64,000 bases of DNA from Prionace glauca (taxonomy: Eukaryota > Chordata > Chondrichthyes > Carcharhiniformes > Carcharhinidae), in NCBI GenBank assembly GCA_037974335.1, contig CM075760.1, forward strand, positions 64,760,860-64,824,859. Reading direction: 5' to 3'. Of this stretch, positions 33,251-45,699 are shown one piece after another. Each line of letters opens with the position of its first letter. The stretch's first letter is position 1. A program made the translations under genes and the position numbers. The notes under the pieces were generated by a model. The model worked only from the letters and a program-made list of their open reading frames with translations, searched no databases and had not been told where the DNA came from.

Positions 33251-33569
33251 AAATTGTGGAATCAGCTTGGAGATAATCGGCACATTGGGGGAAAGGTTGG
33301 AAAGCAGAGGATGGTGATTTAAGGTAAATAGTGACAGGGCAAAAAGAACTAATTGGTTGAGTAGGCGATTAATTTGCACATTTAATTTATTGCAGAGAAA
33401 AGTTACATGATCAGTTTTGTTCAACAGAATGTGGAGAAAAAAATGGAAATGATGAAAGTGAATATAGACGCCAAGGGACTTGAGTGAATATGTGTATAAA
33501 TCATTCATGATGCAAGACAGGTTGAGACAGCTGCAAACAAAATAATAGTGAATAGTTTTTGTCAATTGG
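33251..33569. other. No recognised feature
   Basis: Unassigned AT-rich DNA. Confidence 0.3.
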
Positions 33570-34165
33570 GGAAAAGAATACAGAAGCAAGGAAGTTGTGC
33601 TAAATTTGTAGAAAACACTTTGAAAATCGTCAACCGAAAAATTCGGTCCAATTTTCGGCACCGAACTCAAGCAGAATGGAAAGTCAATCGGCTGGATGGA
33701 ACGGAAAACACGAGAATAAGTCCAGAGATCAGAAACTTCAGTGACGGAAATATTTTGGAGAGGTTCGGACTAATTTCCTTGACAGGAAGTTGCTGTTGTG
33801 ACTTTAACGAGGCATTCAAAATCCTGAGGGGTCTTGACAGAGTAGATAGAGAGAAACTGTTCAATGGCAGAAGGATCTTGACACAGAGGGAGCGGGTTGA
33901 AGTAAATTAGTGGAAGAAACATGGAGACATCAGGAAAAACATTGTCAGACAGTGAGTGATCCAGATCAGGAATGTGCTGTTTGAGAGTGTGGTGCAGGCA
34001 GCGCCAATTAATGGGTTCAAAATGGGATTGGATAATTGTCTGAAAATGAACAAAATGCTAGACTGTGGGGTACAGAGTGTTCTTGGATGAATTGCTCCTT
34101 TCGAGGGCCAACACACACATGACGCTTCAAAATGGCCTTCTTCTCTGCTGTAAGTACTTTATCAA
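33570..34165 (+). mobile_element. CR1-type LINE C-terminal fragment, degenerate
   Basis: GAAGTTGTGCTAAATTTGTA corresponds to the EVVLNLY block; CAGAGTAGATAGAGAGAAAC to the D-R-V-D-R-E-K block. May be the continuation of 30480-32360. Confidence 0.65.
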
Positions 34166-34754
34166 TGTTGAAAGGGTGACAGTGGCAGAGTGGTAATATC
34201 TCTGTGAGGGTAGGCCAATTTCTCAAGATAAATATTCAAGTCCAACTACAACAGCCTTCAAAATGCAGTTACAATTTTGAATGTAAAGGTCATTTCCGGG
34301 ATTGCGGCCATGACTTGAAATATATCAGATTCTCTAATGCCCTGCAGAAAAGAAAACTTTCCATCTTTTCTCAGTTTAGTCCAGAGGTGACTCTAGGCGC
34401 ACACGTCCTTGGCTATTACGTGCCTTTTATGATTTTCTAGAAAACCAGTAAATTCAATGTATTAGCGATTGCTAATATATGCTGGCCTTACCAGCTGGAT
34501 ATTCAGCCCATGAAAGAATGAGAAACAGCAACTGAAATCAGCATTTTGCAACTCCTGCAATAGCAAAGCTTGTCCAGGAGATGGCAGCGAAACGGCACTT
34601 TTTGGCACGACAATATGCAGAAGATCGTCTCAGTTATTTCTGTAATAGACTCAGTCTTTGCCCATCCTAAACGTGACCCAGTTTATATGACACGAAATCA
34701 TATTTCTGATTATATGACAATAATCTCAGTTGATTCTGTACTCAGCAAAATCCC
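34166..34754. other. Unassigned, with short degenerate AT-rich repeats at right
   Basis: From about 34640 the sequence shows loose repeats containing GTTTATATGA, which resemble the arrays at 38.7-40.9 and 57.0-57.3 kb. Confidence 0.35.
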
Positions 34755-35462
34755 AGTTGTTTGAGTATGGCATGTCTCTGTTTATATGAGAAAACACGAA
34801 GCTGGTTACAGAGTGTTAGATACTGTACACACCCTCTCAGTAATGGCTGAACAGGGCCCAGTCTGCATCTATATTAGTACAGGTGCTATATTGATATCTG
34901 GTGTATTCGGCCCTGTCTCAATATTACTGCACGAAACCAGTCTCTCGATTGTATTGCAACGGATAGTATTAGTTGGATTCGCCATGCAAAATTGCCCGTT
35001 CTTTTCCCTCAGAATATGTGGAACAGCCATGGTAAATGTGTGGGGCTAATGGGGATAGGGCAGAGGGGAGGACCTGGGGTGGGATGCAGACTTGGTGGGC
35101 CAGATAGCCTTTCTTCTGAACTGTAGGAATTTTATGGTTTTATGTCTAACAAACATCATTAACATTTGCGTGCTTACTTATTTTAAGTATTCTATTTTCT
35201 AATAACCCCCTTTGGAGAAATGATCTTTTTTAGCAATTCCCCTTCAGTTTTCCCAGTGATAACCTTCAGCCCACTCTGTCTTTCATGAGTGCATGAAAAC
35301 ACCAAGCAGTTTATGTGTTTCAACTGAAGAACGTTTAATATGTAATTATTTACTGACAACCCTTCTGTTGTGTGCTCTTGCATATAAAATTATTGCAGCC
35401 TCACTATTTTGTTCCCGGTGATGACTTATCTGTCTTCAGAGATCTGTTGGAAAATGGATAAA
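34755..35462 (+). repeat. Inverted duplication, arm 2 (partner 1235-1925)
   Basis: See 1235-1925. Includes a SINE fragment (34962-35145, plus) with tail TGCAGACTTGGTGGGCC that matches the SINE in arm 1. Confidence 0.8.
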
Positions 35463-35519
35463 TCACGTTTCGAATGACGGGGAGATTATGAAAATTGTCC
35501 TTCTCAGTGTCTCATTAAA

Positions 35520-35911
35520 CTTCCAGATATAGGACTCAATTCTCAGACTGGAACCTGAGAATTAGAATTAGAATTAGAATTAGAACATTACAATGTGAAT
35601 GACTGGCCCCAGTGTATCACTAACAGAGACAGCTGGGCCCGGAGTCAGACTGGGACCTGAGAATTAGAACATTACAATGTGAATGACTGGCCCCAGTGTA
35701 TCACTGACAGAGACAGTTGGGCCCAGAGTCAGACTGGGACCTGAGAATTAGAACATTACAATGTGAATGACTGGCCCCAGTGTATCACTGACAGAGACAG
35801 TTGGGCCCAGAGTCAGACTGGGACCTGAGAATTAGAACATTACAATGTGAATGACTGGCTCCAGTGTATCACTAACAGAGAGAGCTGGGCCCGGAGTCAG
35901 ACTGGGACCTG
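35520..35911 (+). repeat. 84-bp tandem repeat
   Basis: About four and a half units at exact 84-base spacing (TAGAACATTACAATGTGAAT at 35581, 35665, 35749 and 35833). Units differ by one to three bases, so expansion is recent. Preceded by a (GAATTA)n stretch. Confidence 0.95.
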
Positions 35912-36219
35912 ATATAAAGAAGGAATCATTTCTGGGGCCTGAGAGCAGGTTTCTTTGTCATGAGGAGTGAGGCAGGGATTTGTGTGGCAAACACGGATTG
36001 GAAACCCTACCACAACCGCAAGAGTGACTGATGCCATCTGACTGAGGCTTGTATTCACGAGGACTGAAACGACGAACTATGAAACCCTCATCGGAGGGAG
36101 AAAAGCAGTGCAAAAAATGTTCAGGATTATTGTGTTTTTCCTAAAAAAAAAAGTTTGATCCGATGCTAATCTGTTCAAAGTGATGTTTTGTAAATAGAAT
36201 CGACTTTCGGAATGGGTCC

Positions 36220-36650
36220 TGGCAATTACACACACCCACACACCCACACACACACACCCACACCCACACACCCACACATACACACACACACAAACACACA
36301 CACACCCACACACACACTCATACACACACACACACAAACACACCCACACACACACACCCACACACACAGACACACACACACACCCACACATACACACACA
36401 CACAAACACACACACACCCACACACACACACCCACACATACACACACACACAAACACACACACAGACACACACAACACACACACAAACACAAACACACAC
36501 ACACAGAGAAACACACACAAACACAAACACACACACACACACACACACAGACCCTCACACACAGTCTCACACACACACAAACACACATACACACACACAA
36601 ACACACACACATACACACACACACACACACTCACACACACAACACACAGG
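36220..36650 (+). repeat. Long (CA)n-rich satellite tract
   Basis: About 430 bases of CACACA with CCCACA, CATACA, CAAACA and CAGACA interruptions. Frames through it are not genes. Confidence 0.97.
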
Positions 36651-38194
36651 TGCTGTCAAAAGATAAGATTAGCACAAGGCGACAGTTGTATAAATATTTC
36701 ATTTTATTCCGTTTTAATGAAGGACAGGGAGAGACACAAAAAGGATGCTGGGACACTGATATAGATGAACCTTAAAATTCTCCCATTCTCGAGAATCCTT
36801 CAAAACTTCATCCCATGAAGGATATATCGAATTTATTTTCCAAAGTTTCTGTGAAATCTAATTCCATCACCCTTCCAAGCTGTTCATTCCAGTTCATCAC
36901 AACTCTGGTGTAAAAGTAAACACTTACCTTTCTGTCTCGCTGCTCAATAAAATAAATTTGTGCCCATTGGTTGCTGACCGTCCCCCAGTTGAAAGATTCT
37001 CCCTTTAATTAACCCAATCACAACTTCATGATTATGAACACTAATAAATGTGTTGAAAAGACTGGCAAGGAGATACAGACAGCGGGAGAGTTTGGAGAAA
37101 GCAAACCGGGGTGGGGGGGGGGGGGGGGCTGACAGATAAAAGCTAAGGAACAAAAATAAATAGCAGATGGAGAGAAAATGATCAAACAATGAAAGATAAC
37201 AGCTATCATTCCCTCCCTTCACAGATCCCGGGGGAGTTCAGTGACTGATCCACTGACCATCCAGTTATGTCCGGGAATGGAAACTTTAACCAGATCACAC
37301 CAGGCTCATTTGTAAATGTCACCGCAATGTGACCTGTCTGACTCTGCCCTGACTCTGTGGGCAGATATAAGCCGCACTGACAGGTGTTCTCACCAGATTG
37401 TGGTCTCTGGATTTATTTTCTGCTCGGAAGGGAGATGTGCGGTTTGGAACCGGCAGCAAAGAAACAGGAAGTTGTGTAACCTGAGAATGAAACAACCGGG
37501 GCCAGTTTGATGTTATCACCGTGAACAGTCTTCCTGCCTGTGAGGGTGAACTCACTCTGAAAGCATCAAGAACAGTCACACAGATTGCTGCCGGTCTCAG
37601 CATTACAGTCACCCCCATTCCCATATTAATGAATCAAGAAAATGGCCATATTTGGGGTTTAAACAGATTAATTGAAGGGAAGATGGACTGAAGGTTACGA
37701 TTGAGGGAAAAGAGAAAAAATTAAAGCAACATTTTTTATCCGCAGAGACATTCCGAAATAGAAAGTTTAAGTGTGCTGGGTGTTGTGTGTGAGAAATAGA
37801 GGAGAGAGGTTAATTGAGTGAAATGGTTAAGTTCCTACAATGAATTTACCTCTGCTGAGATTTTTGTGCTTTGTCTTTTCAGTCACAAGGTGCCTTAAGG
37901 AAGAAGAAAGAAATAGTCTCGGAGTCAGATCCGTCTCCTGGGAACCTGCGTGAGTTAATGGAGACTGAGAGAGAGGAGAGAGGTTATCTGATTTCGGTTC
38001 AGTCTGAGACAGAGAAAGAGAGAAGTTCAGTGAATCATTTGAAAGATGCATTGCCTTGGCAGCGGAATGACCAGCTGTACATCACATTCAAGAGCGTCCA
38101 GGGCCATTCATTAACTTTATTTATTGACTGAGACACAGAATATGCAATAAATACTGAATAAATTACAATATCATGCTTAAAATTAATAGCAATT
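36651..38194. other. No recognised feature; poly-G at 37112-37128
   Basis: About 1.5 kb without exon or transposon that I can support. A G run of about 17 interrupts a GA-rich part near 37110. Frames in both directions show no family. Confidence 0.35.
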
Positions 38195-38400
38195 ATTTAC
38201 ACAGTGATTAGTACTGGTACCTCACACTGTTAGGGACACAGGTTTCATTTAAGCCTTGTGTAACTGTGTGGTGTTTACACATTCACCCCGTATGTGCGTG
38301 GAGTTCCTCCAGGTTTACTGCTTTCTTCCTACAGTCCAAAGATGTACAGGTTAGTTGGAGTGGCCATGTTGAATTGTCCTTTAGTGTCCATTTGCAGTGC
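38195..38400 (+). repeat. HE1-like SINE, degenerate
   Basis: ACACAGTGATTAGTACTGGT head and TCCAAAGATGTACAGGTTAG body. Confidence 0.75.
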
Positions 38401-38679
38401 AATGTGACATACATTCATTCTGTTCCTCAATCTCTTTTGAACAAGAGGATGTTACAAGTTTCATCCCAAACTTTCAATAAAATATTCCAGGAAATGCGAG
38501 AGCAATTAAATATGATGAACAACTCCCAGTAGTTATTAACAAGACGAAACACATTCTTCGAACCCCATTACATTTTTAAAGCTAATTTCCATCTTTTCAT
38601 CTCGTTCTGTTCTTTTTTTCCATCTGTCAAACGCATTTTATAGAAAACCAGTTACTAAGACAGTGTTGGCTTTATTATT

Positions 38680-38945
38680 AGTGTCCAATATAACACAAAG
38701 TAAGGCACGGATGTGTTCAGTAGTGCATGACACAGAGCCTAACACAATCATATCTGAGATGGAGCCCAATGTAACAGAAATGGCCTCTTGGCTGAACAAA
38801 AACTCAGAAATGATGATTTGTAGCAATTATCACGGCATGTCATCATACAATAATAAATGGAATGGTGTGTCATGTAATATAAACAAATATAAGGTCTATT
38901 GAAATGATGATTCAAATGAGTCGCATGCAGTAAATAAAGACACAA
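38680..38945. repeat. Degenerate AT-rich array, block 1
   Basis: Loose repeats of about 25-30 bases. The stretch 38875-38945 (ATAAACAAATATAAGGTCTA, ATGATTCAAATGAGTCGCAT) recurs at 40230-40300. Confidence 0.6.
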
Positions 38946-38989
38946 GGCCCAGTGTCTTGCTGTACATGTCTACAACAAATGTATGTGCG

Positions 38990-39096
38990 AGAGAGAGGGA
39001 GAGACAGAGAGAGAAGGAGGCAGGGGCAGACGCGGGGGGAGAGAGAGACTCAGAGAGAGAGAGAGAGAGAGAGGGAGGCAGGGGCAGAGGCGGGGG

Positions 39097-39129
<33 letters not shown>

Positions 39130-39130
39130 C
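38990..39130 (+). repeat. (GA)n-rich microsatellite
   Basis: GAGAGA tract with a GGCAGGGGCAGACGCGGGGG-type unit occurring twice (about 39020 and 39080). Confidence 0.95.
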
Positions 39131-39379
39131 CGTAAACCATTCCACTTATGATGAATAATCCACTGAGTGTTTCTAGCATTTTCTGTTCGGATCTCGGGCA
39201 CCCACAGCATCTTGCTTTTGACCAACGAGATATTTGAACAGGTGACTGAAAGGATGGCCAATACAGGGACAGTTTTATGGATTGACTTAGACGAGGAAAG
39301 TGAAATAAGGAGACTTAGGGAGGGAATTACAAAGCTTAGGCATAGGCAGATGAAGACATCCGAAAGTGAAAAATAATTT

Positions 39380-40900
39380 CGAAGGTAACAATACAAATTA
39401 CAGAATATACATAGATATATATATTCAAACATAACCTAACTGTCAACACTCGTTCTGCGGCGATTTCGTTTTATTTCTCTCTGAAACAGATGAGTAATTA
39501 ATGAGTGGATAGATATTTAGCCTGTGGGAGCCCATCTGGCGATATTGCGAGTACAGAATTCTGTCTCACACTGTCAGTGAATCTGTTGAGCGCTATAAAT
39601 AAGACAGGTCAATCTTTATCTCTAAAGTCTGTGTCAAATTGACACAGTGCAGTGCAATATTCAACTAATAAAATGTATCACAACGGTGGTTTTTTGAAGA
39701 TATTGTAATGAGCACTGTACGATTATTAAGATATTGACCTGTCCCCGAACATCAGTGAATCACTGAGAAATTGTTCAAACTGAATATTACTCACACAATA
39801 ACAGAGCAATTAGATTTATCTCGCAGCCACTTATCGAAATTAGTAAAAATTAAACTTACTGCTCCAATCAAGAATGATTAGTGTCAGACAGGCACACCCA
39901 TATTATATCGGAATTGATAATATCTCGGCAGGCAACATATTCATGGTCGCATGTTAGATTAACAGAGACAGATGTTGGTGTCATTCAAAGAGACAAATCC
40001 CGTGTAATATAAAAAAGAGATGAGATCTGATGAAATATGAACAGATCCGTGGTCTACTGTCGTATTATTTGAGAGGATCTAATGCAGCACAAATAGAGAA
40101 ATGGCCGAGGGTGGCATGACGAGAGAAATAACCGAATGTAGTGTAAAAAGAGACAAGAACTACTGTCATATAATTAAAGACTGGCTCTGGTACAACGCAA
40201 ATAGAATAAATAAAGCGGCATTTTATGCAATGTAAACAAATATGAGATCTGTTGCAATAATGATTCAAGTGAGTCAAACTCAGTACATAAAGAGACATAT
40301 CCTAGTGCATTGTAATCAATCTTCTGTATACTGCCCTCTTGCCAGTGAGTAACAGTCTCTTTCTAATCAGTAAAACATTCCCATTCATCACTTTGAGCGT
40401 CTGTTTTAAATCTCCCATAAACTGCTCAGTTCTAAGGGAACCAAACCAAGTGTTCGCCTGTTCTGATAGTGCAGCTTATACACGATTAACGTCAAGCCCG
40501 ATATGACCTTCTCTACCTCACCTATTCCCCCTTGTCATTTCATGAATTGATGGAACTTTTACAAGGAGTCCCATGAATCATTGTCATTCTGTCAGAATAA
40601 AACTCAAGGCCAGGAGAAGACTTGCTTCTGACAGTTAAATGCCAGACAACATATACATGGTCATGTGTTGAATTAGCAGAGATGTATGTAAATATACAAA
40701 TCCTGTGTAATATAACCAGAGATGGGATCAGATGTAATAGGATCAGATCCGTGATCTACTCTAGTACTAATAGAGAGGAACTAATGTCTCATAAATAGAG
40801 AGATGGCTCAGTGTACATAAGTGGAGAAATAACCTAATGTAGCATAAATTAATTTGTAATGTATTCGTGCTATAAATGTATAGTGTAATATTGGACAGAG
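39380..40900. repeat. Degenerate AT-rich array, block 2
   Basis: Diverged repeats of roughly 27-36 bases built on AGAGACAAATCC and TGTAATATAA. 39990-40060 and 40690-40760 are two recognisable longer copies (GATCAGATCCGTGATCTACT versus GAACAGATCCGTGGTCTACT). No coding content. Confidence 0.6.
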
Positions 40901-41369
40901 ATCTCAGACTTTAGGCACACTGAGGTAAATGTCATCATGCCAAAACACATCTGTGATCAGTTAAGAATGGAAACAACATAATTTCTGAGTCAAATGGTAA
41001 TGTATTCAATTCCCACAAGATACCTCGCGATCCAACCTGTGACCCAGTACTGAATGTTCAATTATTCCATTAATAAATGTGATGATATTTCAGTCTCAGG
41101 GGTAGTATAGCAATATCATTATTAAGTTAGTATTCCAGAAGCTTGGGACAGGAGTTCCAGTTCCACCCTGGCAGCTGGGGAATTTCAGCTCAGTTTATTG
41201 ATAAAGACATCGTGTGTATTTCAAGGTTTGAAGTTTATTTCTTCGTCACATATGGGTTTACATTCACACTGTAATTAAGTTACTGTGAAAATAATATATG
41301 GTCAAAGCTCATCTTTTTCTCGGATGTCTTTCAGGGGAGGAAATGTTACTTCTTAGTTAAAAGCTACAT

Positions 41370-42355
41370 AAAATTACCAGAAGAAGAAACAAGCCTGAGG
41401 CTTCAGAGATTTTTAAAATTCAACAAAAAAAAGTCCAAATAATCGAGGGGGAAATAGAGAATGGGAATAAAATTGCAGGGAACATAAAAATTAATTATAA
41501 CCGTTTATATCAATATCTGAAGAGAGAAGGATTGGTTAAGTTAAATGTAAATTCCTTAGAGCCCGAATCCAGGGAATGTATATTGGGGAATAAAGAAATA
41601 TTAAATGAATAGAACACTAAGTTTGACACTACCTTCACACAAGTATCATCCCAGAAATGTTCGGGAACCAAGGGGATAGTTGTAAGACGGTATTGAGGGA
41701 AACCAGTATTAGTAAAATCATTCTGGGGAAAATAATAGGGTGAAATTCTGTTTGGTCACTGGGGCCTGATAATCCCAGAATATGGAAGGAAATGGCCCAG
41801 GAAATGTTGGATACATTGCTGCCCATCTTCTAAAATTCTATACAGGCCGAAACAGTTCCTACAGGTTAGAGGGTGACAAATGTAACCCCGATATATACAG
41901 AGAAAGGGAGAATAAAACTGATAAATTACAGACTGACTTCAGCATCAGTTAGAGATTGTTATCAAATCCATGATAGGAAAATATTTGGAAAGCATGGATG
42001 GAGTTTGATGAAATCAGTATGGGCTTAAGAAAGACATGTGTACCTTAACAAAACTACTTGCATTTTTTAAGGGTGTAAATAATAGGTGGGGATGGGGGAA
42101 GTGGGGTTCTTTCGGTTAGGGAGGGGAAGGGATGCAATCAGTTTACGTGGTGTATTTGCACTTTCAGAAGATATTTCAGAAGGCTCTTCATAAAATATTG
42201 GTAGGCCCAATGAAAGCACGTGAGATGGGGAGTGATATGTTGGCCTCGGTATAGAATTCATTGACAGATAAGAAACAGAGAGTGGAAATAAATGGGTCTT
42301 CTTCCGAGTGACGATCAGCTAACAGTGGGGTACCGCAGGGCCCCAAATGTTAAAT
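41370..42355 (+). mobile_element. CR1-type LINE, degenerate
   Basis: Linker and reverse transcriptase region, ending near CAGTGGGGTACCGCAGGGCC (the VPQG motif). No intact frame. A SINE in minus orientation follows directly. Confidence 0.65.
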
Positions 42356-42600
42356 GTGTTCATTCGTCACAAATAAATTTATGTTAACACTGCAATGAAG
42401 TTACTGTGAAAATTCCCGAGTCGCCACATTCCAGCATCTGTTGGGTTACACTGAGGGAGAATTTAGCACGGCCCAATGCACCCTAACCAGGGCGTCTTTT
42501 GGACTATGTGAGGAAAGCGGAGCACCCGGAAGAAACCCATATAGACACGGGGAGAACGTGCAGACTCCGTACAGACAGTGACCCATGCCAGGAATCTCTC
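42356..42600 (-). repeat. HE1-like SINE
   Basis: Minus orientation; TTAACACTGCAATGAAGTTA at the 3' end, TCCGTACAGACAGTGACCCA toward the head. The head itself is truncated. Confidence 0.8.
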
Positions 42601-42619
42601 TTCCTTGAAGAAGGTCATT

Positions 42620-43735
42620 GTCTGACACTGTGTGGCGTGAATGTTACTCTCCCCTCCTCAACCAAAGCCTGAATGTGTTCGAAGTCTTGCTGCATATGGA
42701 CACGGACTGCTCCAGTATCTGAGGTGTCGCTAATGTGCTGAACAGTGTGCAATCATTAGTGAACATCCCACTTCTGACCTTCTAATGAAGGGTGAAGATT
42801 AGGCCACACTATCCTGAGGAGTTCCTGCAGCAATACCCTGGGACTGAGCTGATTGGCTTTCAACAACCCCAACCACCTTACTCTGTACTCGGGGTGACTG
42901 AAGCCAGTGGAACGTTTACCCCCGGATCCCCATTGACTGCAGATTGGCTCAGGGTTCTTGATGCCATCATCGGTCAAGTGTTGTGTTGATGTGGAGGGTG
43001 GGCACTCTCACCTCATTAAAACAGCTATTTCCACTATATTTGGACTAAGTTTAAATGATTTCTGGAACCGAATGCTCCTAGTGGAACCCAGACTGAGCTT
43101 CATTGAGTAGATTATTATTATTATTATTACTGATCGGTTGATCCTCGATACTTTCTATTATTTTGATCGAGTGAGATCGCATTGGGCGATAATTGGCGGG
43201 GATGTATTTGCCCTTCCTTTTGCGATAGAACATGCCTGCTAATTTTCCACACTGTTGGGTATGTGATAGTGATGTAGCTATACTTTAATAGATTGGCCGG
43301 TGCACAGCTCACTCCAGAGCACAAATCATCATTATTATTGCTGAAATATTGTCAGGACCAATAATCCTTGCAGTGTCCAACCTCTTCAGCACAGGGTTAG
43401 GCCACAGATCAATCATGGTCATATTGCATGGTGGAGCGAGCTCCCGGGCTCGAATGGCCAACTCCTGTTCCAATCTTATCCTGTGAAAGGCATTGAGCTG
43501 CTTGGAAACTGGCATCTGTGATGCTGGGGACCTCAGGAGGAGGCCGAGATGGAAAATCCTCTCGGCACTTCTGGCGGAAGATTGTAGCAATTGTTTCAGT
43601 TTTGATCTTCTCCATTTGCTGAGCTCTCACATCGCTAAGAATTGAGGTTTTATTTGAGGCTCCTGCTGCGGTTAATTTCTTTAATGTCCACCACCATTCA
43701 GAACTGTACGTGGCAGAAGTGCAAAGTTAGATCCT
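42620..43735 (-). mobile_element. Non-CR1 LINE reverse transcriptase region, degenerate
   Basis: Antisense copy of the family at 10.2 kb: TCTTGCTGCATATGGACACG, CTGAGGAGTTCCTGCAGCAA (antisense of the V-P-Q-G region), and GAGGAGGCCGAGATGGA further on. Many lesions. Confidence 0.7.
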
Positions 43736-44099
43736 ACCTGGAAAAATTCGGATCAAGGTGATTGTGTGATGTATACATTGACATGTACTGGTGCAATACC
43801 AGTTTAAACAGCGTGCTATATGTTATAATATATTATAATCATGGACGGGGTCCATTCTAACATATATACATATGGAGGCCAATTCAAAATGAACAGATGC
43901 AGGGTCCAGTGTATTGCGGCAGTCCATGCTTCATGTAATGTAACCCACCAAGATTTATTTCCATCTGCTGGCAATACTTTGTAATTACAGTTAGTGTGAA
44001 AATATCATTGTCAGGTATGATCTATGGTATCAATGTAACAAGAATTCACATCCATTAATGTAATATTACTTCCTCTTCTGCAAGGTGCCAAAATTTATG
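43736..44099. other. No recognised feature
   Basis: AT-rich gap between LINE fragments. Confidence 0.3.
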
Positions 44100-44885
44100 G
44101 TGCAATGAATTGTACCTGTCCGTTGCTGAATTATGCAGATGAAGTGGTGTACGGCAGGAATCTGTCTGGGGCCTCAATTATTTACAATATTCATTAAGGG
44201 CTTAGATTATGGGACAAAGAGTCAAATATCCAAATGATCAAGATATAATTTGTAGAAGGGACAACGCTAAATTTAATGGATGCCAAATAGGATTTGGGGT
44301 TCGGCACATAGTTTCTTAAAATGTCACGATCTGCTGCAGAAAATAATCATTAAGACCAATGGAATGCCTCCCTCTATATCCAAAGGACTGGGGGATACGG
44401 AGGCAGATGTTGTGCTCCAATTGTGCACAATCCTTGTTCCATCCCAATTAGAGTACTGTGAGCAAGTATGGGCAACATATCTTTGGAAAAATGTTGACTC
44501 TGGACGGAGTTCAACGCAAGTTGCGAGGAGAGATTAGACGAATTTAGACATTTTTCTCTCGAATTCAGAAGATTGAGGGCTGTTCTGATAGAAACCTATG
44601 AAATACCTACAGGGAAGGATTGTTTCAATTAATTGAAGGTTCGTGGTTAAAAGGCCATAGTTGAAAAAAATAGGGAAAGGCCTTTCAGGAGAGTGGATAG
44701 AAAACATTAGTACATGTCGAGAAAGGTGAATGATTGGAACTCTCTTCGGCAATTGCCGGTGGGAGCTGGTACAATTGTTACATATAAGTCTGAGGTCTTC
44801 TTTAATTGAACAGGTGTATCAAGAGATATGGACTTAGCGAAGCCAAAATGGATTCAGCCACAGATCAGCCATGATCTTATTAAAT
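44100..44885 (+). mobile_element. CR1-type LINE, degenerate 3' half
   Basis: Contains PSQLEYCEQVWATYLWKNVD (the PxLEYCxQxW block) and ends ATCAGCCATGATCTTATTAA. A SINE is inserted directly behind, flanked by ATAAGATCATGG-like sequence. Confidence 0.75.
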
Positions 44886-44889
44886 AAGA

Positions 44890-45235
44890 TCATGGCGGCA
44901 CGGTAGCACAGTGGTTAGCACTGCTGCTTCACAGCTCCAGGGTCCTGGGTTCGATTCCCGGCTCGGGTCACTGCCTGTGTGGAGTTTGCACATTCTCCTC
45001 GTGTCTGCGTGGGTTTTCTCCAGGTGCTCCGGTTTCCTCCCACAGTCCAAAGATGTGCGGGTTAGGTTCATTGGCTATGCTAAAATTGCCCCTTAGTGTC
45101 CTGGGATGTGTAGGTTAGAGGGATTAGCAGGTAAATGTGTAGGGATATGGGGATAGGGTCTGGGTGGGATTGTGTTCGGTGCAGACTCGATGGGCCGAAG
45201 GACCTGTTTCTGCACTGTAGGGTTCTATGTTTGTA
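44890..45235 (+). repeat. HE1-like SINE, full length
   Basis: Best-preserved SINE of the window: head GGCGGCACGGTAGCACAGTG, B box GGGTTCGATTCCCGG, body with TGTGTGGAGTTTGCACATTC, tail CAGACTCGATGGGCCGAAGG and TGCACTGTAGGGTTCTATG. Confidence 0.92.
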
Positions 45236-45699
45236 AATGGTGGGGCCAGTTCGAGGACCTGAGTGGCCTACGCCTGTGGTTATGTTCCGATGTTGCCAGG
45301 GCAGTATCAGATGAAAATGGCTCAATCCATGGGAATGTATTTTTGTTGATTTTGGTTAAAAGGAGGGATGTTGCCCAGGGAGCTATTGGAGACCATAGGA
45401 CCTTTAATGTCCACCTCAGCAAACTTGGCGTTAGGGAAAATGTTCCTCATTCCATTTGAAATTTAGTTGGGTCTCTGAAGGCTCCCAGGAAGCCAAGATG
45501 TAGTTTTAAGTTAAAAGAAAACGTGTGTGTGTGTGTGTGTGTGTGTGAAAGGGAAACAATTTGTGGGGAAGAATGGGAACGACAGAATATGTGTGTGTGC
45601 GTCTTTGTGTGTTGTCTGATAAATTTCATATAATTTACAAATCAACATCACAATTAAAACCGGCATCCTTCCATTTCCAATAGAAAAGTTAGAATCACA
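45236..45699. other. Unassigned, with (GT)n microsatellite 45523-45548
   Basis: No gene recognised. A short GT tract and a second GTGTGTGTG at about 45590. Confidence 0.5.

Noticed and set aside
36077-36775. Long Cys/Val-rich and His/Thr-rich open frames
   Set aside because: They are translations of the CA repeat; length comes from the lack of stops in the repeat.
37316-38131. Possible unlinked small genes in open frames
   Set aside because: No signal peptide, domain, splice context or codon bias; frames of 60-100 residues are expected by chance.
2723-45000. CACAGTG heptamers and tRNA-like heads in SINEs as RSSs or tRNA genes
   Set aside because: The heptamer-like string is part of every HE1-like head and has no nonamer at 12 or 23 bases; the heads lack a closed acceptor stem.
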